Positions 1 through 5,734 of a stretch of DNA of 7,736 nucleotides are shown piece after piece. How positions within the stretch are numbered: position 1 is the stretch's first letter; each line of letters opens with the position of its first letter. The notes beneath the pieces were generated by a model. The model searched no databases, was not told the origin of the DNA, and worked only from the letters and a program-made list of their open reading frames with translations. Position numbers and translations under genes: made by a program. Source of the stretch: Fimbriimonadaceae bacterium (lineage in GTDB: Bacteria; Armatimonadota; Fimbriimonadia; Fimbriimonadales; Fimbriimonadaceae); NCBI GenBank assembly GCA_014380605.1, contig JACMJO010000462.1:1-7736 (forward strand), in the 5' to 3' direction.

Positions 1-585
1 CTGGGGGCCCGGATCGAACTTGATCGATGTTCCCGTGATCTTAAAGGTGCCACCCAACGAGTTAACGCCAGTGTAAGCTCCGAACTCGCTCTTCTCCGAA
101 CTCAATTTGATCGTAGGAGATCCTGTTCGACCCAGAATGGAGGGTTTTCCGCCCAACTCAGTGAGGGTCCAAGTCGCACCTTGAAGTGGCGGAGAGTTCA
201 TCGCAACGATTCGGTTCAAAACGAGGCTAACCTTCTTGACCGCATTGGTAATCACCAACCGGGCCTCGCTGGTCGTAAACAGCAACTGCCCACCAGAGTG
301 GATGGATGCGCGAACATGATAACGTGCTCCCTTCTGAATTGCACTGTCCACATAAGGAAGGCGAAACGCGAACGGCACTTGCTTTCCTCCAGTCGCGAAT
401 CTTAACTCCGACACCAGCTTGGAAGGGGCATCCGCAACGCTGACATCCTCGAGCCGAACGGTAACCACCGCCCCCGCCGGCAATGCGATCTTTTCCCGAT
501 ACGAAACCGTGCCCGTGATCTCCCCCGCAACCGCCATCTTCGACGCAAGTAGGGCCAGAACCACCAGAGCCAACTTTCTAGTCAT
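1..585 (-). CDS. Secreted YbaY/YscW-like + META (HslJ-like) domain protein, partial
   Basis: The frame is open for 195 codons from ATG at 585 to the left edge, so the C-terminus is missing. Residues 1-20 form a signal peptide: a basic start (MTRK), a hydrophobic core and an AVA cleavage site before G21. Residues about 22-115 resemble the YbaY/YscW lipoprotein-type beta domain, with the pattern GTVSYREKIALPAGAVVTVRL, then PFAFRLPY, then GGQLLFTT. From about residue 133 a META/HslJ-type domain begins (LQGATWTLTELGGKP ... GVNSLGGTF). The usual Cys of the META 'GCN' motif is Val174 here. There is no lipobox Cys at the cleavage site, so it is probably a soluble secreted or periplasmic protein. Such pairings are known in cell-envelope and stress proteins, but the function is not established. 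It lies 60 bp downstream of araA on the same strand, probably with its own promoter. Domain calls rest on pattern recognition. Confidence 0.82.
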   Translation of the reverse strand, partial: MTRKLALVVLALLASKMAVAGEITGTVSYREKIALPAGAVVTVRLEDVSVADAPSKLVSELRFATGGKQVPFAFRLPYVDSAIQKGARYHVRASIHSGGQLLFTTSEARLVITNAVKKVSLVLNRIVAMNSPPLQGATWTLTELGGKPSILGRTGSPTIKLSSEKSEFGAYTGVNSLGGTFKITGTSIKFDPGPQ

Positions 586-597
586 ATCGCTTGGACG

Positions 598-626
598 ATT
601 CTAATGCCGATTACCTTCCAATGCAA
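598..626 (-). promoter_or_regulatory. Candidate promoter for the YbaY-META gene
   Basis: On the minus strand a TTGCAT box (626 to 621) is followed by a 17-bp spacer and a TAGAAT box (603 to 598). These resemble sigma-70 -35 and -10 elements. The -10 ends 12 nt before the ATG at 585, so the transcript leader would be only about 5 nt. No convincing Shine-Dalgarno sequence precedes this ATG, which fits a very short leader. The site lies in the gap after the araA stop, so the downstream gene need not depend on the araA transcript. Confidence 0.4.
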
Positions 627-645
627 AGCAAGGAAAGTTCTAACG

Positions 646-2109
646 TCACGCCCGATAGGCAGAGTCATTCCATCGCAACTCGTTTCTAAACTGGTGCAGG
701 TTCGTACTCTCATCGATTACCACAACCTCGATCCCCGCGATCTCCGCAAAGTCCCTCAAATGCTCGGTGTTCACCGAGTAGCTGTATGCCGTGTGGTGCG
801 CCCCACCCGCGTAGATCCAAGCCCCGACCGCTGTCTTGAAGTCAGGCTTACAATCCCAAACCGCCCTCGCCACCGGCAGATTCGGCATCGGAGGCACCGC
901 CACGGCCTCGACTTCATTCACGATCAGCCGGAACCGATGCCCCAAATCCACCAACGAAGCGTTCAAGGCCGGACCCGTCTTGGCATCAAAAACCAACCGA
1001 GCCGGGTCCTCCTTCCCGCCAATCCCAAGTGGGTGAACCTCGACCGTTGGCTTGGTGGCCGCGATCGTCGGGCAAATCTCCAACATGTGCGCCCCCAGCA
1101 CCAAGGGCCGCTTGGCGTCGAGGTGATAGGTGTAATCCTCCATAAACGAAGTCGCCCCTCCCTCGCCATCGACCTGTTTCATGAACCGCAGCAAAGCCGC
1201 CGTCTTCCAATCTCCCTCCGCCCCGAATCCATATCCCGCCTTCATCAGTTGCTGAGCCGCAAACCCCTGAAGCTGCTTCAACCCATGCAAGTCCTCAAAC
1301 GTCGTGGTGAACCCCGCGAACCCGCCATCCTTCAAGAACGCCTCAACTCCCAGCCAGATCCGCGTCGCATCCTTCAACCCTTGCCCGCTCAAAACCTCCG
1401 ACGAAATCGAATACTCATCCGCCAAACCCTTCACCGCCGACTCAACCGTGGCGTTCGAGATCTCATTTACAACCTTCACCAGGTCGCCCAGCCCAAAGGT
1501 GTTCACCGAGAACCCAAACCTCACCTCCGCCGACACCTTGTCGCCCTCTGTCACCGAGACCTGCCGCATGTTGTCCCCGAACCGGCAAAACTTCGCCCCC
1601 TGAAGGTCATGCCAGCCCCGCACTACGCGACTCCAAGCTCCCAGCCGATCCAAAACCTCCGGGTCGCTCCAATGCCCCACTACCACCTTTCGCCTCAGCC
1701 CGATTCTAGTGTGCAAATGCCCCGCTTCCCGATCTCCATGCGCCGCCTGGTTCAGGTTCATGAAGTCCATATCGATCGCATCCCAAGGCAAATCGCGATT
1801 GAACTGGGTGTGCAAGTGGCAGACTGGCTTGGTGAGCTTGGTCAAGCCGCCAATCCACATCTTCGCCGGCGAAAAAGTATGCATCCAGAGGATCAGCCCC
1901 GCGCAATTCGAGCTTGCATTCGCCTCCTGGCACAAGTTCCGAATCATCTCCGGGTCGGTAAGGATCGGCTTGAAAACCACCTTCACCGGAATCTGTCCTG
2001 CCGCATCCAACGCCTCCGCGATCCGGCGCGAGTTCTCTGCTACCTGCTTCAAGGTTTCAGGGCCATAAAGGTGCTGGCTTCCAGTAACGAACCAAATCTC
2101 GGGGGTCAT
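646..2109 (-). CDS. araA: L-arabinose isomerase
   Basis: This cytoplasmic Mn-dependent enzyme interconverts L-arabinose and L-ribulose, the first step of bacterial arabinose catabolism. At 487 residues it is close to the usual length of about 500 (E. coli AraA, 500). The N-terminus carries the family hallmark IWFVTGSQHLYGPETL. The metal and catalytic residues align with E. coli E306, E333, H350 and H450: E298 in GAEGDWKTAAL, E324 in SFMEDYTYHL, H341 in LGAHMLEICPTIA, and His438/439 in GGAHHTAYS. The start ATG at 2109 places the hallmark at residue 6. An AAGGGG purine run sits only 2 nt before the ATG, which is unusually close for a Shine-Dalgarno site. No araB, araD, transporter or AraR/AraC gene is in the window, so the rest of the pathway must be elsewhere. 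The gene is intact. Confidence 0.98.
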   Translation of the reverse strand: MTPEIWFVTGSQHLYGPETLKQVAENSRRIAEALDAAGQIPVKVVFKPILTDPEMIRNLCQEANASSNCAGLILWMHTFSPAKMWIGGLTKLTKPVCHLHTQFNRDLPWDAIDMDFMNLNQAAHGDREAGHLHTRIGLRRKVVVGHWSDPEVLDRLGAWSRVVRGWHDLQGAKFCRFGDNMRQVSVTEGDKVSAEVRFGFSVNTFGLGDLVKVVNEISNATVESAVKGLADEYSISSEVLSGQGLKDATRIWLGVEAFLKDGGFAGFTTTFEDLHGLKQLQGFAAQQLMKAGYGFGAEGDWKTAALLRFMKQVDGEGGATSFMEDYTYHLDAKRPLVLGAHMLEICPTIAATKPTVEVHPLGIGGKEDPARLVFDAKTGPALNASLVDLGHRFRLIVNEVEAVAVPPMPNLPVARAVWDCKPDFKTAVGAWIYAGGAHHTAYSYSVNTEHLRDFAEIAGIEVVVIDESTNLHQFRNELRWNDSAYRA

Positions 2110-2168
2110 AGCCCCTTGGTTATGGCATTAGCCCCTGATAAATATAAACCCCTTGGTATCCTTTATCT
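2110..2168. promoter_or_regulatory. Divergent promoter region between araA and the cupin gene
   Basis: These 59 bp must hold the promoters of both divergent genes. An AT-rich core (about 2136-2148) contains TATAAA reading rightwards (2143-2148) and TATATT reading leftwards (2146 to 2141). No good -35 box pairs with either. A second rightward candidate is TATCCT (2157-2162), 6 nt before the cupin GTG. A leftward CATAAC ends 9 nt before the araA ATG. Both might give leaderless or near-leaderless mRNAs. Transcription starts cannot be chosen by eye. Confidence 0.4.
2112..2157. repeat. 9-bp direct repeat CCCCTTGGT flanking the AT-rich core
   Basis: CCCCTTGGT occurs at 2112-2120 and again at 2149-2157, start-to-start distance 37 bp. 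A partial third copy, GCCCCTGAT, lies between them at about 2131-2139. The copies flank the likely RNA polymerase binding core shared by araA and the cupin gene, so they could be operator half-sites. The left copy, read on the minus strand, also supplies the AAGGGG just before the araA start, so ribosome binding is an alternative reason for that copy. Confidence 0.45.
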
Positions 2169-2639
2169 GTGACGCAAGAAGAGGTTTCGGTCGCCCAGCC
2201 CCCAATCTTGAAGCATGAAGGCGGCTTCAAGTGGGACGGCGTTGAGGTGCTTCCCTACAAAGAGGATGGCACCATCTTCCGAAGCGTCACCCGCCAAATC
2301 CTCTTCCATGGCATCGACAACCTGCCCGTCGAGCTCCGCTATTTCGAGGTCGGCATCGACGGCCATTCCACCCTGGAACGCCACGAGCATGCCCACCTGG
2401 TAGTCATCAACCAAGGCTCCGGCCGAGTCCTGGTTGGAGATCAAGTGCGGGAAGTCAGCCTAAACGACGTCGTACACGTCCCGCCCATGACCTGGCACCA
2501 GTTCCGAGCAACCAACGGCGAGCCTCTCGGCTTCCTTTGCGTGGTTTCACAGGAGCGAGACCGCCCCCAACGCCCCGACCCCGATCAAGTCGCCGATCTA
2601 AACGCCAATCCAACCATCGCCGAATTCATCCGCACCTGA
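2169..2639 (+). CDS. Cupin-domain protein (single cupin_2-type barrel)
   Basis: This is a 156-residue protein with one cupin fold and no signal peptide. Cupin motif 1 is seen at residues 70-90 (ERHEHAHLVVINQGSGRVLVG) and motif 2 at 97-112 (SLNDVVHVPPMTWHQF). Predicted metal ligands are H72, H74 or H76, and H110; the usual motif-1 Glu appears replaced by His or a hydrophobic residue. The tail FLCVVSQERDRPQRP matches a common class of small cupins of unknown substrate. The start is GTG at 2169; no purine-rich ribosome site precedes it, and a TATCCT box 6 nt upstream suggests a leaderless mRNA. It is divergent from araA, so a link to sugar metabolism is possible, but position alone supports this. 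Cupins range from sugar isomerases and dioxygenases to regulators, and the reaction is not assignable. Confidence 0.85.
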   Translation: MTQEEVSVAQPPILKHEGGFKWDGVEVLPYKEDGTIFRSVTRQILFHGIDNLPVELRYFEVGIDGHSTLERHEHAHLVVINQGSGRVLVGDQVREVSLNDVVHVPPMTWHQFRATNGEPLGFLCVVSQERDRPQRPDPDQVADLNANPTIAEFIRT

Positions 2640-2647
2640 CTTTGGGA

Positions 2648-2672
2648 GCGCGGGCTATAATAAACCCAGCGC
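2648..2672 (+). promoter_or_regulatory. Candidate -10 box (TATAAT) inside an inverted repeat, upstream of the ankyrin gene
   Basis: TATAAT at 2656-2661 is a perfect -10 hexamer, but no clear -35 box lies 16-18 bp upstream. It sits in the middle of an inverted repeat: GCGCGGG (2648-2654) pairs with CCC-A-GCGC (2665-2672) with one bulged A. The arms could act as an operator around the -10 or as a weak 3' hairpin for the cupin mRNA. There is no U-run, so the promoter reading is preferred. Transcription from here would give a leader of about 120 nt. Confidence 0.42.
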
Positions 2673-2776
2673 GTCGGGCGCAACCGGGTCCGCGGGAAAG
2701 GCTTAGCCTACCGACCAAAACAGAATAAACACGCAGACCAAAATGCGGCCTAATCGCGGACCTTAGGCGATCGCAT
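2673..2776 (+). promoter_or_regulatory. Possible structured leader of the ankyrin gene
   Basis: This untranslated stretch contains several small inverted repeats: GTCGG (2673-2677) with CCGAC (2711-2715), enclosing GGC-TTA-GCC (2700-2708), and GCCTAA (2748-2753) with TTAGGC (2763-2768) followed by the palindrome GCGATCGC (2767-2774). The last ones sit directly before the Shine-Dalgarno site. No known riboswitch class was recognised. The structures are short and may be chance in GC-rich sequence. Confidence 0.25.
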
Positions 2777-2781
2777 GGAGG
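2777..2781 (+). promoter_or_regulatory. Shine-Dalgarno site of the ankyrin gene
   Basis: GGAGG lies 6 nt before the ATG at 2788. It is the only canonical strong ribosome-binding site in the window and fixes the start of the ankyrin gene. It argues against the overlapping ATG at 2775, which is in another frame. Confidence 0.75.
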
Positions 2782-2787
2782 TTCAAA

Positions 2788-4185
2788 ATGTCAAAACTAC
2801 TCCCCGAGCGCCCAAGCTTGGAGCACCTGAAAAACGAGGCCAAGGCCCTCAAAAAAGCCCAGTCTCTACCCAAACTCGCCGACGCCCAGCTCGCCCTTGC
2901 CCGAGACTATGGCTTCCCTTCCTGGGCCAAGCTCAAACGTCATGTCGAAGGCTACGATTCCATCCGGGACGCCTTCTTCGACGCCATCCAAGCCGGCGAC
3001 CGCCAAAGGGTCAAACAAGCCTTAGAAGAGGCCCCCGGCCTGGCCCGAGCCCACAACCCCCATAACTTCGGCGCGACCCCCGTCACCGTCGCCGCCGGTC
3101 GAGAGGACATCCCCATGATCGATCTCCTCATCAAGGCCGGGGCCGATGCCGATGCCCGGAGCGATTGGTGGGCCGGGAGCTTTGGGCCGCTCGACTACTG
3201 CGAGGAGAAAACCGCCGAGCATCTCCTCAAAAAAGGCGCGACCCTCACCCCCCATGCCGCCGCCCGACTCGGAAGAGTCAAGGAACTTAAGGCCATGCTG
3301 GCCAAGAATCCGGAAAGAGTCCACGAGCGCGGTGGAGACGGCCAATTCCCCCTCCATTTCGCCAAAACCGCCGAAATTGTGGACATCCTCGTCGATGCCG
3401 GGGCCGACGTGGATGCCCGTGATATCGACCATGAGGCCACCGCCGCCCAGTGGCGCATCAAGAACTTCGAGGTCCTAAAGCGCCTGGTGGAACGCGGAGC
3501 CTCCACCGAAATCTTCATCGCCGTCGCCCTGGATGATCCCGACCTCATCCAAAAGCACCTGGACCAAGACCCAAAGAGCCTGACCAGAAAGGCCAACGAG
3601 CCCGGCAACCCCATGATCCATGACCGGGCTCCCGGCGCGCCCATCTATATCTATGACATCGGCTACGTCACCCCCCTTCAGCTTGCCGCCAATCTGGGAA
3701 GGGAGCGAGCCTTCGATTGCCTGTTCGAGAAGTCCCCGCCCGGAGCCCAGCTCGTGGCCGCCGCCTGGAAAGGGGATCGCGACCTTGCCGTTAAGCTCAA
3801 GGGCCATGTCAAGAGCCTCAGCAAAGAGGAAGCCTCCCAAGTCGCCGATGCCGAGCGCTATCGCCAGCACGATAAGCTCGCCCTCATGCTGGAGCTCGGG
3901 TTCGATGTGAACGCCCAGGACCACGAGGGCATGGGGCCTGTCCATTGGGCAGGCTTCCACGGCGACCTCGACGCCCTCAAAATCATCCTCCCCTATGGGC
4001 CCAATCTGGAGCTGAAAAACGGCTACGGAGGCACCGCCCTCAGCACAACCTGCTATGGCTCCCTGCACGGCTGGTACACAAAGACGGGAGACTACGCCGA
4101 GTGCGTCCAAATGCTGATCGAAGCCGGATCGGTCGTGACTGAGTCGATGTCCGGGAGCGAGGCGGTTAACTCTGTGCTAGGGTAG
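2788..4185 (+). CDS. Ankyrin-repeat protein with N-terminal SW-KLKRHVE module
   Basis: This is a 465-residue, apparently cytoplasmic protein with no signal peptide or membrane segment. Residues 9-53 form a short helical module (SLEHLKNEAKALKKA ... LARDYGFPSWAKLKRHVE) that I recognise from the N-termini of many bacterial ankyrin and related proteins. Residues about 58-450 hold degenerate ankyrin repeats. The clearest are IDLLIKAGADADARS (111-125), VDILVDAGADVDARD (198-212), VLKRLVERGAS (229-239), ALMLELGFDVNAQD (365-378) and VQMLIEAGS (440-448), with TPLHLA-like helices at 187-192 (FPLHFA), 295-300 (TPLQLA) and 384-388 (PVHWA). Ankyrin stacks bind protein partners; the partner here is unknown. 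Codons are very C/G-rich at third positions, unlike the genes beyond 4600. Upstream is a strong Shine-Dalgarno site, and downstream is a long hairpin. The gene is intact. Confidence 0.92.
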   Translation: MSKLLPERPSLEHLKNEAKALKKAQSLPKLADAQLALARDYGFPSWAKLKRHVEGYDSIRDAFFDAIQAGDRQRVKQALEEAPGLARAHNPHNFGATPVTVAAGREDIPMIDLLIKAGADADARSDWWAGSFGPLDYCEEKTAEHLLKKGATLTPHAAARLGRVKELKAMLAKNPERVHERGGDGQFPLHFAKTAEIVDILVDAGADVDARDIDHEATAAQWRIKNFEVLKRLVERGASTEIFIAVALDDPDLIQKHLDQDPKSLTRKANEPGNPMIHDRAPGAPIYIYDIGYVTPLQLAANLGRERAFDCLFEKSPPGAQLVAAAWKGDRDLAVKLKGHVKSLSKEEASQVADAERYRQHDKLALMLELGFDVNAQDHEGMGPVHWAGFHGDLDALKIILPYGPNLELKNGYGGTALSTTCYGSLHGWYTKTGDYAECVQMLIEAGSVVTESMSGSEAVNSVLG

Positions 4186-4211
4186 GAATCGGTAACTCGA
4201 AGCTCCGGGCT

Positions 4212-4244
4212 CCCCTTTCTCCTCAATGGTTGGGGAGAAAGGGG
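4212..4244. terminator. Strong intergenic hairpin between convergent genes
   Basis: CCCCTTTCTCC (4212-4222) is perfectly complementary to GGAGAAAGGGG (4234-4244), an 11-bp stem. Four more inner pairs, one of them G-T, can extend it to 15 pairs with a 3-nt loop. It lies 27 nt after the ankyrin stop and 51 nt beyond the end of the 82-residue minus-strand gene, a good position for a bidirectional terminator. No U-run follows on either strand, so it is not a textbook intrinsic terminator. It could instead be an mRNA 3'-end stabiliser or a dispersed intergenic element. Confidence 0.55.
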
Positions 4245-4260
4245 CTGGGGGATAGAGGGG
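4232..4260 (+). other. Four-run G-quadruplex motif
   Basis: Four G-runs are separated by short loops: GGGG (4232-4235), AGAAA, GGGG (4241-4244), CT, GGGGG (4247-4251), ATAGA, GGGG (4257-4260). This satisfies the G4 N1-7 folding rule and could form a four-tetrad quadruplex on the plus strand. It shares its first two runs with the 3' arm of the hairpin at 4212-4244, so the two folds exclude each other. In the ankyrin mRNA it would lie in the 3' untranslated region. Confidence 0.55.
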
Positions 4261-4294
4261 ATTGAACTTGGAAGCCTCTCCAAACTGTCAACTC

Positions 4295-4543
4295 TCAACT
4301 AAAGCGCTCCTCTACCTTCGCCATAACTTGCTCCAGCACTTCCTCCTCCACCTCCCAAGACCACACCGCAACGTATTCTCTGCCCGTCTCAAGTTCAGAA
4401 ACTTCAGCGCCGTCGGCCGTCTCCATTCGCTGAATCGTAGGTGGCCCCAGGTTTGCCATCGGCGTGGTGAAGTCTGCCAAGAACTCTTCGGATGACATTC
4501 CCTTCTGAACCGACACCTTCTCCGAAGCCGTTAACCACGCCAC
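4295..4543 (-). CDS. Small hypothetical protein (82 aa)
   Basis: No family is recognised. The protein is acidic, with no signal peptide or membrane segment. A likely beta section lies at residues 40-63 (TADGAEVSELETGREYVAVWSW) and a Glu-rich helix at 64-81 (EVEEEVLEQVMAKVEERF). The first in-frame start is GTG at 4543; ATG at codon 16 is the alternative. A CATAAT box ends 6 nt before the GTG. It lies 58 bp downstream of the nuclease gene on the same strand, so it may be the last member of that cassette. Its frame is open upstream to a stop inside the nuclease gene's 3' end, but contains no earlier start. The coding call rests on length, amino-acid plausibility and position. Confidence 0.55.
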   Translation of the reverse strand: MAWLTASEKVSVQKGMSSEEFLADFTTPMANLGPPTIQRMETADGAEVSELETGREYVAVWSWEVEEEVLEQVMAKVEERFS

Positions 4544-4549
4544 TGCAGA

Positions 4550-4555
4550 ATTATG
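4550..4555 (-). promoter_or_regulatory. CATAAT -10-like box close to the 82-aa gene start
   Basis: CATAAT reads 4555 to 4550 on the minus strand, followed by 6 nt and then GTG at 4543. If used as a -10 element, transcription would begin at or next to the start codon (leaderless). No clear -35 box is present. The same arrangement precedes the nuclease gene. Confidence 0.3.
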
Positions 4556-4601
4556 CGCCGATCCGTGCCAACGAGACGAAGGAGCCTTTGCACATGGCCC
4601 T

Positions 4602-5630
4602 CTACAGGGGACCCTTACCCTTCTTTAAATGATAATCTTTGAGCGGACGTCCGTCGGCGCCAACCCACCGTCTCCACCCGTTGGAGGCGCTTCCCCAAAC
4701 AAAGTTTGAGGCCGCGCTTGGTGATCTAAAGGGTATCTCTTGCACCACTTCGAAGTGATGCTCGCGATCAATGATCTTTCCCGCACTCAAGTATTTAGCT
4801 GTTTCACGCTCATGCCGTTTCTTCATGCTTGCGACGGGATAGCGCCGAATCCTTGACCCCGGCAAGACGGTAATCCCTTCGCCATTGAACAAGCCACGTG
4901 CGTCGGCATCCTTTGCCTTGCAAGAGAACACCAGCTCACGATCAATTCGTTGCGGGATCCCGGGCTTGAGGTCAGGAATTGGTTCAAATACGGGTCCCGA
5001 CTGGGCCGCATTGAGGATGCTAACAACGGCCTCAGCCGTGACCGGGACATTGCTTAGGTTGACCCTAATGGCCTTTAGAACCGCCTCAATTACCGGGCTC
5101 GACGCATCAGCAATTGCATTCACCAGATACTCTCGGACCCGCCTTTCGCTGGCATACGAATCAACCCGGGCAGTGACAATCGAATCACGGCTTAGGGCCT
5201 CTAAGAAACGGGTCATGCCCGGCTCATCGTCGAGACGAGCAGTAGCAACCAAGCGGTCTGCAGATTTTCCTTGAATCCGATCGTCGTAGAGTCGCCACTC
5301 TTGGCCATTGGTTAAGACAACCCACCGCCTGCCATTGGAATGCGCATAGTTCATCGATTGATCGACGTGTTGGCTCTCCAGCGCTGCCTTCCAAGTTTTG
5401 GCCTCCAAGTACCACGTGTGGTCTGTGTCCGGAAGAACTGTGTAATCGGGAAACCTGTTGGACACGTCGCTTGCCTGAGCGTGAATCTCATGATTCGCAT
5501 ACCCCAGCGCGACGAGTAGGGGCCTAATCACCCAATCGCAAGTATTCGCCTCGTTGGGCGGGGCAGGAAGCTCTCCCAGATACCGGCGAGCTTCTGTTAG
5601 CGCGGTCCTGATTTGTTCCGGGTCCGACAT
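4602..5630 (-). CDS. Stand-alone HsdR-N-like PD-(D/E)xK nuclease with C-terminal DUF4357-like domain
   Basis: This is a 342-residue protein. Residues about 25-125 match the N-terminal nuclease domain of type I restriction R subunits: NEANTCDWVIRPLLVALGY (26-44), then P61-D62 and E76-A-K78 as the PD-(x13)-ExK catalytic core, then HVDQSMNYA (88-96) and WVVLTNGQEWRLYD (103-116). Residues about 245-335 match DUF4357: GLFNGEGITVLPGSRIRR, then a KKRHERETAKYLSAG helix, then FRSPSAASNFVWGSASNGWRRWVGADG. The DEAD/SF2 helicase part of a real HsdR is absent, and no hsdM or hsdS neighbour is visible, so this is not a type I subunit as such. By family, cleavage of DNA is expected; the target is unknown. 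The ATG at 5630 is preceded by a CATAAT box 7 nt upstream and no Shine-Dalgarno. It sits 104 bp downstream of the 373-residue gene on the same strand. GC (about 53% in a sampled line) is lower than in the ankyrin gene. Confidence 0.85.
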   Translation of the reverse strand: MSDPEQIRTALTEARRYLGELPAPPNEANTCDWVIRPLLVALGYANHEIHAQASDVSNRFPDYTVLPDTDHTWYLEAKTWKAALESQHVDQSMNYAHSNGRRWVVLTNGQEWRLYDDRIQGKSADRLVATARLDDEPGMTRFLEALSRDSIVTARVDSYASERRVREYLVNAIADASSPVIEAVLKAIRVNLSNVPVTAEAVVSILNAAQSGPVFEPIPDLKPGIPQRIDRELVFSCKAKDADARGLFNGEGITVLPGSRIRRYPVASMKKRHERETAKYLSAGKIIDREHHFEVVQEIPFRSPSAASNFVWGSASNGWRRWVGADGRPLKDYHLKKGKGPL

Positions 5631-5637
5631 TAGTGCG

Positions 5638-5643
5638 ATTATG
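5638..5643 (-). promoter_or_regulatory. CATAAT -10-like box close to the nuclease gene start
   Basis: CATAAT reads 5643 to 5638 on the minus strand, followed by 7 nt and the ATG at 5630. A leaderless or nearly leaderless transcript would result. No good -35 box was found; TGAACT about 18 bp upstream is weak. This suggests the nuclease gene can be transcribed independently of the 373-residue gene upstream. Confidence 0.32.
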
Positions 5644-5734
5644 GCTCAGCGAGTTCGCCAGAGTTCATCTGCTGATTCCCGTTCCGTTCTCCAAGGCGAC
5701 CCAACGGCTGTAAAGGTTCAGAACTATTGCTTGA

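Noticed and set aside
604..2172. A 522-codon open frame on the plus strand opposite araA
   Set aside because: It is antisense to araA over its whole length. Its translation is dominated by Arg, His, Pro and Leu with no recognisable domain, while the minus strand encodes AraA with all catalytic residues. Long antisense frames are common opposite GC-rich genes.
2640..2787. A tRNA, small RNA gene or known riboswitch in the leader of the ankyrin gene
   Set aside because: No cloverleaf, T-loop consensus or riboswitch core was found. Only short inverted repeats are visible, so it is listed as a possible structured leader.
3475..4110. A 211-codon minus-strand frame inside the ankyrin gene
   Set aside because: It is a shadow of the strongly C/G-ending codons of the ankyrin gene. 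It has no domain signal, and the plus-strand protein has clear ankyrin repeats and a good ribosome site.
4280..4300. TCAACT repeated twice (TGTCAACTCTCAACTAA) at the end of the 82-residue gene
   Set aside because: Two 6-mers with one base between them are too short to call a repeat element, and they overlap the coding end and stop.
4602..5630. Calling the nuclease a type I restriction R subunit (HsdR)
   Set aside because: It has only the N-terminal nuclease-like domain. The SF2 helicase motifs are absent, its length is about a third of an HsdR, and no hsdM or hsdS is present.
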